Source of the DNA: Asticcacaulis sp. UBA2476
GTDB lineage: Bacteria > Pseudomonadota > Alphaproteobacteria > Caulobacterales > Caulobacteraceae
Assembly: GCA_002342035.1 (NCBI GenBank)
Contig: DDPE01000041.1
Span: 1 to 64,000 of the forward strand
DNA length: 64,000 nt
Direction: 5' to 3'
Shown: positions 22,671-33,011 of the stretch, piece by piece
Layout of the letters: every line of letters starts with the position of its first letter
Numbering within the stretch: the stretch's first letter is position 1
Translations under genes and position numbers: made by a program
Notes under the pieces: model-generated
What the model was told of the DNA's origin: nothing
The model's database searches: none
Seen by the model: the letters and a program-made list of their open reading frames with translations, nothing else

Positions 22671-25253
22671 CTAAACGTAGGCCTTGGCCGCTTCGGCATA
22701 CTCTTCGATCTGGTCGAAGTTCATGTAGCGGTAGACGCTTGTGCCCGCCGCATTCACCACGCCCATATCGGCATGATATTCCTCTAAGTTCGGCAGACGG
22801 CCAAGCTTTGAGGCAATGGCCGACAGTTCCGCCGAGGCTAAGAATACGTTGGCGTTCTTGCCCAGACGATTGGGGAAGTTGCGGGTTGAGGTCGAGACCA
22901 CCGTCGCCCCTTCACGCACCTGGGCCTGATTGCCCATGCACAGCGAACAACCCGGCATTTCCATCCGCGCACCGGCGGTCCCAAGCGTATTGTAATGGCC
23001 TTCCTTGGTCAGTTCGGCGGCATCCATCTTGGTCGGCGGCGCTACCCACAGACGGGTCGGGATGTCTTTCTTATCCTTAAGCAGCAGCGATGCCGCCCGG
23101 AAGTGGCCGATATTGGTCATGCACGAGCCGATGAACACTTCGTCGATGTGTGTACCCGCCACTTCGGACAGCAGGCGCGCATCGTCAGGATCGTTAGGGG
23201 CGCACAGAATCGGCTCAACGATCTCATTCAGGTCGATGTCGATGATGTGGGCATATTCAGCGTCGGCATCCGGCTCCATCAGCACCGGATCAGCGATCCA
23301 GTCTTCCATAGCCTTGATACGGCGGCTGAGCGTGCGGGCATCGGCATAACCATCAGCAATCATGTTCTTCATCAACACGATGTTCGAGGTCATATATTCG
23401 ATGATCGGCTCTTTGTTGAGCTTAACCGTGCAGCCTGCAGCCGAGCGTTCTGCCGACGCATCGGACAGCTCAAACGCCTGCTCGACCTTGAGGTTCGGCA
23501 AGCCTTCGATTTCCAGAATACGGCCTGAGAATTCATTGACCTTACCGGCCTTGGCGACCGTCAGCAGACCTTGCTTGATGGCATAGTACGGGATGGCGTG
23601 GACCAGATCGCGCAGAGTGATACCCGGTTGCAGCGCGCCTTTGAATCGCACCAGAATGGACTCCGGCATATCGAGCGGCATGACGCCGGTCGCCGCGCCA
23701 AAGGCGACCAGACCAGATCCGGCGGGGAACGAAATCCCGATCGGGAAGCGGGTGTGCGAATCGCCGCCAGTGCCAACCGTATCGGGCAACAGCAGACGGT
23801 TCAGCCAGGAGTGGATCACCCCGTCGCCGGGACGCAAGGCCACGCCGCCACGGTTCGAGATAAACGCCGGCAATTCGCGGTGGGTTTTGACATCGACCGG
23901 CTTCGGATAGGCGGCGGTATGGCAGAACGATTGCATCACCAGATCGGCCGAGAAACCCAGACAAGCGAGGTCTTTCAACTCATCGCGCGTCATCGGGCCG
24001 GTCGTGTCCTGTGACCCAACCGTCGTCATCTTCGGCTCGCAATAGGTGCCGGGGCGGATGCCTTGGCCTTCGCCCAGACCGCAGGCCTTACCGACCATTT
24101 TTTGCGCCAGGGTAAAACCCTTATCGGAACCGGCGGGCGGCACCGGCAGACGGAACTCCGTCGAGGCGGGCAGGCCCAGAAACTCACGCGCCTTGGCCGT
24201 CAGGGAGCGGCCAATGATGAGATTAATACGGCCACCGGCCTGAACCTCATCCAGAATAACATGGGATTTCAGCGCAAAGTCCGCCACCTTGACGTCGTTT
24301 TTCTCGATCTTGCCGGCATAGGGATAGATGTCGATGACATCGCCCATGTGGAAATCAGTGACATCGACTTCGATCGGCAGGGCGCCGGAATCTTCCTGCG
24401 TGTTAAAGAAGATCGGGGCAATCTTTCCACCCAGAGTCACGCCGCCAAAACGCTTATTCGGCACGTACGGGATGTCTTCGCCGGTCGCCCAGATCACCGA
24501 ATTGGTCGCCGATTTGCGCGACGAGCCGGTGCCGACCACATCGCCGACATAGGCGACCAGATGGCCCTTCATCTTGAGGTCGTCGATAAACTTGATCGGG
24601 CCGCGCTTGCCGTCTTCTTCGGGGGTGATGCCGTCGCGGGTGTTTTTCAGCATAGCCAGATAATGCAGCGGGATATCCGGACGCGACCAGGCATCCGGTG
24701 CGGGTGACAGGTCGTCGGTATTGGTCTCACCGGTGACTTTAAACACCGTGACCGTAATCCGTTCGGCCACCTTGGGGCGCGAAGTGAACCATTCAGCATC
24801 GGCCCACGACTGCACGACCTCTTTGGCATTGGCGTTACCGCCCTTGGCCAGTTCGGCGACATCGTGGAAGAAGTCGAACATAAGCAGGGTTTTCTTGAGC
24901 GCCTCACCGGCGATCTTGCCCACCACAGCATCCGTCAAAAGATCAATCAGCGGCTTGACGTTATAGCCGCCGACCATGGTGCCGAGCAGTTCCGTGGCGC
25001 GCTCACGGCTGATCAGCTCAACCGGGAAATCACCATGCGCCACGGCCGACAAAAACGACGCCTTGACCTGAGCCGCATCGTCCACGCCGGGGGGGACGCG
25101 GTAAGTGATCAGGTCAAGCAGAAACTCGGCTTCACCTGCGGGCGGTTTTTTGATCAGTTCGATCACTTCGGCCGTTTGAATGGCGGTCAGGGGTAAGGGG
25201 GGAATGCCAATGGCGGCGCGTTCAGCTACATGGGCGCGGTAGGCTTCAAGCAT
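22671..25253 (-). CDS. acnB: Bifunctional aconitate hydratase 2 / 2-methylisocitrate dehydratase
   Basis: A [4Fe-4S] enzyme of the citric acid cycle that isomerises citrate to isocitrate, and can hydrate 2-methyl-cis-aconitate. The 860-residue product follows AcnB (Escherichia coli 865) throughout: the N-terminal HEAT-like domain (MLEAYRAHVAERAAIGIPPLPL), the swivelling domain with GDVVGTGSSRKSATNS, then the cluster-binding catalytic core with CHTAAYPKPVDVKTH, IGSCMTNIGHFRAA and PGCSLCMGNQA (cluster cysteines). The ATG at 25253 matches the usual start, with AAGG 10 bp upstream; a GTG ten codons earlier is less likely. acnA lies directly upstream on the same strand, separated by a terminator. 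Confidence 0.97.
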   Translation of the reverse strand: MLEAYRAHVAERAAIGIPPLPLTAIQTAEVIELIKKPPAGEAEFLLDLITYRVPPGVDDAAQVKASFLSAVAHGDFPVELISRERATELLGTMVGGYNVKPLIDLLTDAVVGKIAGEALKKTLLMFDFFHDVAELAKGGNANAKEVVQSWADAEWFTSRPKVAERITVTVFKVTGETNTDDLSPAPDAWSRPDIPLHYLAMLKNTRDGITPEEDGKRGPIKFIDDLKMKGHLVAYVGDVVGTGSSRKSATNSVIWATGEDIPYVPNKRFGGVTLGGKIAPIFFNTQEDSGALPIEVDVTDFHMGDVIDIYPYAGKIEKNDVKVADFALKSHVILDEVQAGGRINLIIGRSLTAKAREFLGLPASTEFRLPVPPAGSDKGFTLAQKMVGKACGLGEGQGIRPGTYCEPKMTTVGSQDTTGPMTRDELKDLACLGFSADLVMQSFCHTAAYPKPVDVKTHRELPAFISNRGGVALRPGDGVIHSWLNRLLLPDTVGTGGDSHTRFPIGISFPAGSGLVAFGAATGVMPLDMPESILVRFKGALQPGITLRDLVHAIPYYAIKQGLLTVAKAGKVNEFSGRILEIEGLPNLKVEQAFELSDASAERSAAGCTVKLNKEPIIEYMTSNIVLMKNMIADGYADARTLSRRIKAMEDWIADPVLMEPDADAEYAHIIDIDLNEIVEPILCAPNDPDDARLLSEVAGTHIDEVFIGSCMTNIGHFRAASLLLKDKKDIPTRLWVAPPTKMDAAELTKEGHYNTLGTAGARMEMPGCSLCMGNQAQVREGATVVSTSTRNFPNRLGKNANVFLASAELSAIASKLGRLPNLEEYHADMGVVNAAGTSVYRYMNFDQIEEYAEAAKAYV

Positions 25254-25325
25254 GGGAGAAAACCTTGAATGAATGTCGGGCACGGATCATCCATGCCATA
25301 TCGCAAATGCGAAAAGTTGAACAGG

Positions 25326-25355
25326 AAAAACCCCGCCGGTGCGTGACCAGCGGGG
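25326..25355 (-). terminator. Intrinsic terminator of acnA
   Basis: On the minus strand CCCCGC (25355-25350) pairs with GCGGGG (25336-25331), followed by TTTTT. It sits just beyond the acnA stop codon, so acnB is probably transcribed mainly from its own promoter. Confidence 0.78.
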
Positions 25356-25362
25356 CAAAAAC

Positions 25363-28053
<2,691 letters not shown>

Positions 28054-28275
28054 TTTAGCTTCCTTTTCAATGTGACCGCCCCTACAAACAGCCCCGATGG
28101 CCATTTTCTGTCTCTTGATCGCGCGCATGAAAGGGGAACTCACAGGGTTCCACGCTTACGCGACGCGATGCCAAAGTCAGGCGGTCAATTGCCCTTCTAA
28201 ACTTGTTATGGCTTTTCGTCTATTAAGGCCCCAACATATTTTCGGGTTATTTTGGGTGAACGGGACGTCGTTTTC

Positions 28276-28926
28276 ATGTCGCTGAGCGTGACACTTGATA
28301 ACATCGGCCTGAAAAAAGGCTATAACCTTCTGATTTCAAATCTGAATCTGGAAGCCAAAAATGGCGACGCCATAAGTCTGACCGGTCAAAACGGCGTCGG
28401 CAAAACCACGCTCCTGCGGGCCATTGCCGGTTTTTTTTCGCCATTTGCGGGTAAAATCTCAGCCTCTGACGATAGCGGGCCGATTGAGCCTGTAAGATTT
28501 CGCACAGAATTGATCCACTATCTCGGCCACCAGGATGCGTTAAGCCCGACCCGCACCACAGAGCAGGAGCTTAGGTTTCAGGCGCAATACTTAAACGCAA
28601 ATGAGAATAATTATCAATTTGCAGTCCAATACTTGAATCTGGCGCCTCTGCTTGATCTGGAAACCCGGCTCCTGTCCGCCGGTCAGAAACGCCGAGTGTC
28701 CTTCGCAAGGCTGCTGATTGCGCAACGCCCCGTCTGGTTGCTGGATGAGCCGATGTCGCCACTCGATGCCGATCAGCGCGATGTGGCGGCGCGCCTGATG
28801 CAGGATCATTTAAGTGACGGCGGCATCATTATCGCCGCGGTCCATGACCCGCTGCCGTTTGAGACGCGCATTGTCCACCTGACACGGCCTGACGTGAAGG
28901 CTCAGGAGGCAGCCCTTGTCGACTAA
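28276..28926 (+). CDS. ccmA: Heme exporter, ATP-binding protein
   Basis: ATPase of the CcmABC(D) complex, which releases holo-CcmE during cytochrome c maturation. The 216-residue ABC protein has Walker A GQNGVGKTT (residues 37-45), the signature in LLSAGQKRRVSFARLL and Walker B VWLLDEPMSPLD. The alanine-for-glycine LSAGQ signature is typical of CcmA. The ATG at 28276 is chosen; a GTG at 28252 is in frame but poorly supported. Its stop overlaps the start of ccmB by 11 bp. Confidence 0.93.
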   Translation: MSLSVTLDNIGLKKGYNLLISNLNLEAKNGDAISLTGQNGVGKTTLLRAIAGFFSPFAGKISASDDSGPIEPVRFRTELIHYLGHQDALSPTRTTEQELRFQAQYLNANENNYQFAVQYLNLAPLLDLETRLLSAGQKRRVSFARLLIAQRPVWLLDEPMSPLDADQRDVAARLMQDHLSDGGIIIAAVHDPLPFETRIVHLTRPDVKAQEAALVD

Positions 28927-29605
28927 GATTAATGCGGCACCCCATGCGGCCCTGTCCCTGCTTAAGCGCGACCTCGGCCTATCCCTAACCCGCGGCGGCG
29001 GGCCGCTTCTGGCGGTTGGATTTTACCTGACCCTGATGGCCATGATCCCGCTAAGCCTCGGTTCCGACAGCGGCACTTTGTCGCGGGTCGCCCCCGGCCT
29101 GACCTGGCTCAGTCTGGCGCTGGCCTCGCTATTGTCGCTGGAACGGCTGTTTGAGCGCGACTACGAAGACGGCCTATTTGATATTTTGCGCCTAGGGCCG
29201 TTACCGATGGAAGTCATCGCTCTGCTGAAATGTCTGGCGCAATGGATGGGGACGGGGCTCATGCTGGCCGTTCTGACACCGTTTGTCATGATTATTCTGG
29301 GCGCACCGGTGGATGCCGCGTTCATCAGCCTGATCGCCGCCATCCTTGGCAGTTTAAGCTTTGCCATTATCGGCGGTGTCGGCGCGTCTTTGAGCCTCGG
29401 CACCCGCAAAGGCGGCGTACTTATCGCCCTTTTGGTGCTGCCATTTTATGTGCCGCCCGTCATTTTTGGTGCGGGTCTGATGCAGGCTTATCTTACCGGC
29501 GCGCCGGTTGTTCAGGCCTTGAGTTTGCTGAGCGCCTACGCCCTGTTTGCGCTGGCGCTGGGGCCCATCGCCATGGGGGCCGCCCTCAAAAGCGCGCTGT
29601 CTTGA
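28916..29605 (+). CDS. ccmB: Heme exporter membrane protein B
   Basis: Membrane subunit of the CcmABC transporter, 229 residues with about six hydrophobic segments. Conserved family stretches are ERLFERDYEDGLFDILRLGPLP (cytoplasmic loop contacting the ATPase) and GGVLIALLVLPFYVPPVIFGA. The start is a TTG at 28916: AGGAGG lies 6 bp upstream, giving 11 bp of overlap with ccmA. The unusual start codon with a perfect ribosome-binding site is convincing because no ATG or GTG is available nearby in frame. Confidence 0.93.
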   Translation: MSTKINAAPHAALSLLKRDLGLSLTRGGGPLLAVGFYLTLMAMIPLSLGSDSGTLSRVAPGLTWLSLALASLLSLERLFERDYEDGLFDILRLGPLPMEVIALLKCLAQWMGTGLMLAVLTPFVMIILGAPVDAAFISLIAAILGSLSFAIIGGVGASLSLGTRKGGVLIALLVLPFYVPPVIFGAGLMQAYLTGAPVVQALSLLSAYALFALALGPIAMGAALKSALS

Positions 29606-29644
29606 TATCTTGTCTTAATCCCGCAAAAGTCCTATGTCGAAACC

Positions 29645-30364
29645 ATGATCACCTGGCTGGCTAACCCTGAGCGATTTACGCGCGTCTTCGCCCCGATCCG
29701 CCCCTATATTGGCGGGCTGGCGGCCGTATTATTCGTTTGGGGCCTCTATCTTTGCTTTGCCTCACCCGAAGACTATCAGCAGGGCGATACCGTGCGCATC
29801 ATGTACCTGCATGTGCCTGCGGCGTGGATGGCGATGATGGTTTACCTGATCATGGGTATTGCGTCGTTCTTTGGGCTGATTTTCCGTCATGCTTTGGCCG
29901 ATGCTGCCGCCAAGGCCGCCGCCCCCATAGGCGCAGTCTTTACCGCTCTGGCCCTGATCACCGGCTCCTTATGGGGTAAGCCCATGTGGGGGACATGGTG
30001 GGAATGGGACGGGCGCATGACCTCGGTGCTGGTGCTGTTTCTATTTTATATCGGCTATATCGCGCTTCACGCCTCGATCGACGATGAAGTGCGCGCCGCC
30101 AAATCAACGGCCATTCTGGCGCTGGTCGGATTGGTCAATCTGCCGGTTATCAAGTTTTCCGTCGATTGGTGGAACACCCTGCACCAAGGCGCGTCGGTTG
30201 TCCGCATGGACGGCCCGACCATTGCCCCTGACATGCTGTGGCCGCTGCTGGTCATGGCGCTGGCGTTCAAGGCCCTGTTCGTCTGGCTGTGGCTGGTGCG
30301 CATCGATGCTGAGATCATCACCCGCCGCTACCGCACCCTGCGGGCGCGTTTGAGCTTCCAATAG
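29645..30364 (+). CDS. ccmC: Heme exporter / heme-handling protein C
   Basis: Loads heme onto the chaperone CcmE on the periplasmic face. The 239-residue membrane protein has six hydrophobic segments and the tryptophan-rich heme-handling signature WGTWWEWDGRMTS at about residues 115-127. Heme-ligand histidines typical of the family are present in YLHVPAAW and in the NTLHQGASV loop. The gene starts 39 bp after ccmB and is followed by ccmD after 9 bp. Confidence 0.96.
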   Translation: MITWLANPERFTRVFAPIRPYIGGLAAVLFVWGLYLCFASPEDYQQGDTVRIMYLHVPAAWMAMMVYLIMGIASFFGLIFRHALADAAAKAAAPIGAVFTALALITGSLWGKPMWGTWWEWDGRMTSVLVLFLFYIGYIALHASIDDEVRAAKSTAILALVGLVNLPVIKFSVDWWNTLHQGASVVRMDGPTIAPDMLWPLLVMALAFKALFVWLWLVRIDAEIITRRYRTLRARLSFQ

Positions 30365-30373
30365 GAGGGGTTC

Positions 30374-30553
30374 ATGGACTTAGATATGGGCCAGTACGGG
30401 TTCTACGTCTGGGGCTGCTACGGGGCAACCTTTGTGGCGCTGACGGTTCTGGCCATTGCCTCCCTGCGCGCCCGCTCTGCGAACAAAAAGAAACTCGACG
30501 CCCTCCAGGACGCGCTGAAAGACACCCATAGTAGCATCAAGACCGACACATGA
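30374..30553 (+). CDS. ccmD: Heme exporter small subunit D
   Basis: A 59-residue protein, easily missed because of size. It begins MDLDMGQYGFYVWGCYGATF, has a single transmembrane helix (residues ~10-30) and a charged C-terminal tail rich in Lys, Asp and Ala, which is the CcmD pattern (tyrosine/tryptophan-rich start, one helix, cytoplasmic helix). It helps release holo-CcmE from the CcmABC complex. A strong AGGAGGGG ribosome-binding site lies 4 bp upstream, and its stop overlaps the ccmG start (ATGA). Confidence 0.9.
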   Translation: MDLDMGQYGFYVWGCYGATFVALTVLAIASLRARSANKKKLDALQDALKDTHSSIKTDT

Positions 30554-31080
30554 AACGCTGGCTCGCCTTCATTCCCCTGATCGTGCTGGCTGGCCTTGTC
30601 GGCGTATTCGGCTATTTCAATTTCCACAAAAAAACCGAGTATCAGCCGCGCGAACTGGTCGGACAGCCGGTGCCAATCCGCGCCCTGCCCGACCTGAAAA
30701 CCGCTGAACTGCGCGACCTTAAAACCATTGCCGCGACTTACGATAAACCGGTTGTGGTCAATATCTTCGCGTCCTGGTGCACGCCGTGTCTGGCCGAGCA
30801 TCCGTTTTTGCTCGATATGAAATCAAAAGGTGCTGTCATCATCGGCATTGCCTACAAAGACACACCGGTCAATAGTCTGAATTATTTGGTCAAACATCGC
30901 GATCCCTATGCCGTGGTCATCAGCGATGAACCGGGCGATATGGGACTTGATCTGGGGATATCAGGCGTACCGGAAACCTATCTGGTGCGCCCTGATGGCG
31001 TTATAATTGATAAGGTCACCGGCCCGCTGGATCAACAACGGGTCGATGATCTGATGGCGAAAATGGAACCGGGGTTTTAA
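30550..31080 (+). CDS. ccmG: Periplasmic thiol:disulfide oxidoreductase, cytochrome c maturation
   Basis: Membrane-anchored thioredoxin-like reductant (CcmG/DsbE) that keeps apocytochrome CXXCH cysteines reduced. The 176-residue product has an N-terminal uncleaved anchor (WLAFIPLIVLAGLVGVFGYF), the active site WCTPC (C77, C80) in NIFASWCTPCLAEHP, the acidic GIAYKDTP groove of the CcmG family and the cis-proline loop GVPETYLV. It overlaps ccmD by 4 bp and ends the ccmABCDG operon; ccmE, ccmF and ccmH must be elsewhere. Confidence 0.95.
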   Translation: MKRWLAFIPLIVLAGLVGVFGYFNFHKKTEYQPRELVGQPVPIRALPDLKTAELRDLKTIAATYDKPVVVNIFASWCTPCLAEHPFLLDMKSKGAVIIGIAYKDTPVNSLNYLVKHRDPYAVVISDEPGDMGLDLGISGVPETYLVRPDGVIIDKVTGPLDQQRVDDLMAKMEPGF

Positions 31081-31091
31081 CCCCACCTTCC

Positions 31092-31131
31092 GGCTCTAAA
31101 GAGCCTCCCTCCTCCCCTGCATCAGGGGAGG
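31092..31131. repeat. Two hairpins between ccmG and the GH2 gene; collapsed palindromic element
   Basis: GGCTCT-AAA-GAGCC (31092-31105) is followed by CCTCCCCTG-CAT-CAGGGGAGG (31111-31131). The second hairpin, read from 31109, has exactly the end sequence CTCCTCCCCTG that bounds the long palindromic repeat near 63.5 kb, with only three bases between the arms. Neither hairpin has a proper T tract; together they may still act as a bidirectional terminator between convergent genes. Confidence 0.55.
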
Positions 31132-31136
31132 TTCTA

Positions 31137-33011
31137 TCACTTCATTTTAGCTTTGTAGAAATCCGCCAAAACATTGAACGCCTGCTTGCGCTCACCGGTT
31201 TCCGAAATCACACCCTTGCGGTTCCAGCCCTGCTGATAGACCGGATGCTGACGGCGCGGGGCCTGAAAATCCTTCAAGATCCACGGCGACAGACCCCGCA
31301 GGTTCGGGATCTTATCGGCCATCGCCAGCGTATAGCGATAATAGTCAGCCTGATATTCTTCTGAGAATTTGCGCTTGAGCTGCGGGTCATGGAACCCGGC
31401 CTTAGAGTCCGCCCCGAACTCGGAAAAAATCATCGGCTTTTTGACATCGGCGCGCCACACGGTCGACGGCAGGGCCTCAAGCTTATCGTCGCCGTACCAG
31501 CCATTATAGGTATTGACCGACATGATATCGAGCGCGGGTATGAGCGGATCATCAATATGCATATCGATGTGGCCATCGACGATTTTACGCTCAACCAAAA
31601 GCGCGGCACTGACCAGACGGGTTTCATCCAGATCGCGCGCGGTTTGCGCCAAGGTCCGTAGAAACTGGTTACGCACCTCGGTCTGCGGCGTCTCATTGGC
31701 AATCGACCAGATGATGACCGAAGCCCGGTTACGGTCGCGCAGGATGTTTTCGGTCAGCATGGTTTGCGCGGTTTTCAACGTGTCAGGATTGCCGAAATTA
31801 ACCGCCCAATAGACCGGAATTTCGCTCCATACCAACAGCCCCATCTCATCACATAGTCGCACCGTAACCTCTGAGTGCGGATAGTGCGACAGACGGACAT
31901 AATTGCCGTTGAGGCCGGTCTTGATCTCAGTCAAAAGCGTGTGCGCCGCCGCTTCGGTAATGACGCGAGCGGGGTTGGTGCCAATCTCTTCTTCATGGTG
32001 TGAAATACCACGCAGGAAAATCGGCTTACCATTGAGCAGGATGTCTTCGCCCTTAACCTCAACCGTTCGGAACCCGATCCGGTCGGTGAAGACATCACCC
32101 GCCGCTTCGATGCGCACCTCATGCAGGGTCGGCGTCTCCGGCGTCCACAGCTTAAGCGATTTCGGCGCCTTGAGACTTAACTCGGCACGGCCGTTGGCAT
32201 CGGTTGTGGCCGTAAGCGCCTTTAGCCCCTTGATGGTCAACACCACCTTCTGGTTCGCCGCTGCGGCCCCGTTAAGCGTAACCGACGCGCGGATAATCCC
32301 ATCACGCCCCAGCCGCACAAAGGCATCATCGACATAGGTCAGGGGCGTGGTGATAAACCGGATCGGACGGGTCACGCCGCCGTAAATATCCCAGTCGGTG
32401 ATAACTGGCGGCACGGCATTGGCGTCATGTTCAGAATCAACACCCAGCGTCACGTGGTTTTCACCGTCGCGCAGAACCTCAGTCACCTCAAACGCAAACG
32501 GCGTGAACCCGCCGACATGGACGCCCAGCTTCTTCCCGTTCAGATAGACATGGGTGGTGTAGTTGGACGCTTCGAAATAAAGAAACGCCCGTTTCCCCAC
32601 TTCAGCTTGCGCCTCAAACGCCCGCTGATACCACATCAGCCCATCATAATAGCGCCACTCCGGCCTTTGCGCGTTCCATGATCCGGGCAGGGTCACGGTA
32701 TCTGAACGCCGCATGTCCTGCTCAAAGAAGGTTCCGGGGTTTTTGACCTCGGCGTCCTCAACATGGACATCAGCATAGCGCCAGTGGCGCGGCTTTGACG
32801 GATCACCGACCGCATCAACCAGACCGGCACGGTACGGATCAATCGACACATGCCATTCACCGGACAGGTCAAGCTTTGTGCGTGCAAAGGCATTAGCCAT
32901 CACGATAGCAGGCTTAGCAACAGATGACGCGACACCTTGCGCCCATGCGGACGCGACCGGCAGCAGGGCCGCGACGGCGACGCTGGCCTTAATCAGATCA
33001 CGCCGGTTCAT
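31137..33011 (-). CDS. GH2 glycoside hydrolase (beta-galactosidase/beta-glucuronidase type)
   Basis: A 624-residue exported hydrolase. The N-terminus has a twin-arginine signal, NRRDLIKASVAVAALLPVASAWA. Then come the GH2 sugar-binding jelly roll (WNAQRPEWRYYDGLMWYQRAF, FLYFEASNYTTHVYLNGKKLG), the immunoglobulin-like domain, and the TIM barrel beginning LLNGKPIFLRGISHHEE. The acid/base is E440 (SIANETP) and the nucleophile E531 (FSEFGAD). The architecture is closest to beta-glucuronidases; in a pectin locus a beta-linked uronic acid or galactose on side chains is likely. It is the second gene after the PL26-like gene, overlapping it by 4 bp. Confidence 0.9.
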   Translation of the reverse strand: MNRRDLIKASVAVAALLPVASAWAQGVASSVAKPAIVMANAFARTKLDLSGEWHVSIDPYRAGLVDAVGDPSKPRHWRYADVHVEDAEVKNPGTFFEQDMRRSDTVTLPGSWNAQRPEWRYYDGLMWYQRAFEAQAEVGKRAFLYFEASNYTTHVYLNGKKLGVHVGGFTPFAFEVTEVLRDGENHVTLGVDSEHDANAVPPVITDWDIYGGVTRPIRFITTPLTYVDDAFVRLGRDGIIRASVTLNGAAAANQKVVLTIKGLKALTATTDANGRAELSLKAPKSLKLWTPETPTLHEVRIEAAGDVFTDRIGFRTVEVKGEDILLNGKPIFLRGISHHEEEIGTNPARVITEAAAHTLLTEIKTGLNGNYVRLSHYPHSEVTVRLCDEMGLLVWSEIPVYWAVNFGNPDTLKTAQTMLTENILRDRNRASVIIWSIANETPQTEVRNQFLRTLAQTARDLDETRLVSAALLVERKIVDGHIDMHIDDPLIPALDIMSVNTYNGWYGDDKLEALPSTVWRADVKKPMIFSEFGADSKAGFHDPQLKRKFSEEYQADYYRYTLAMADKIPNLRGLSPWILKDFQAPRRQHPVYQQGWNRKGVISETGERKQAFNVLADFYKAKMK

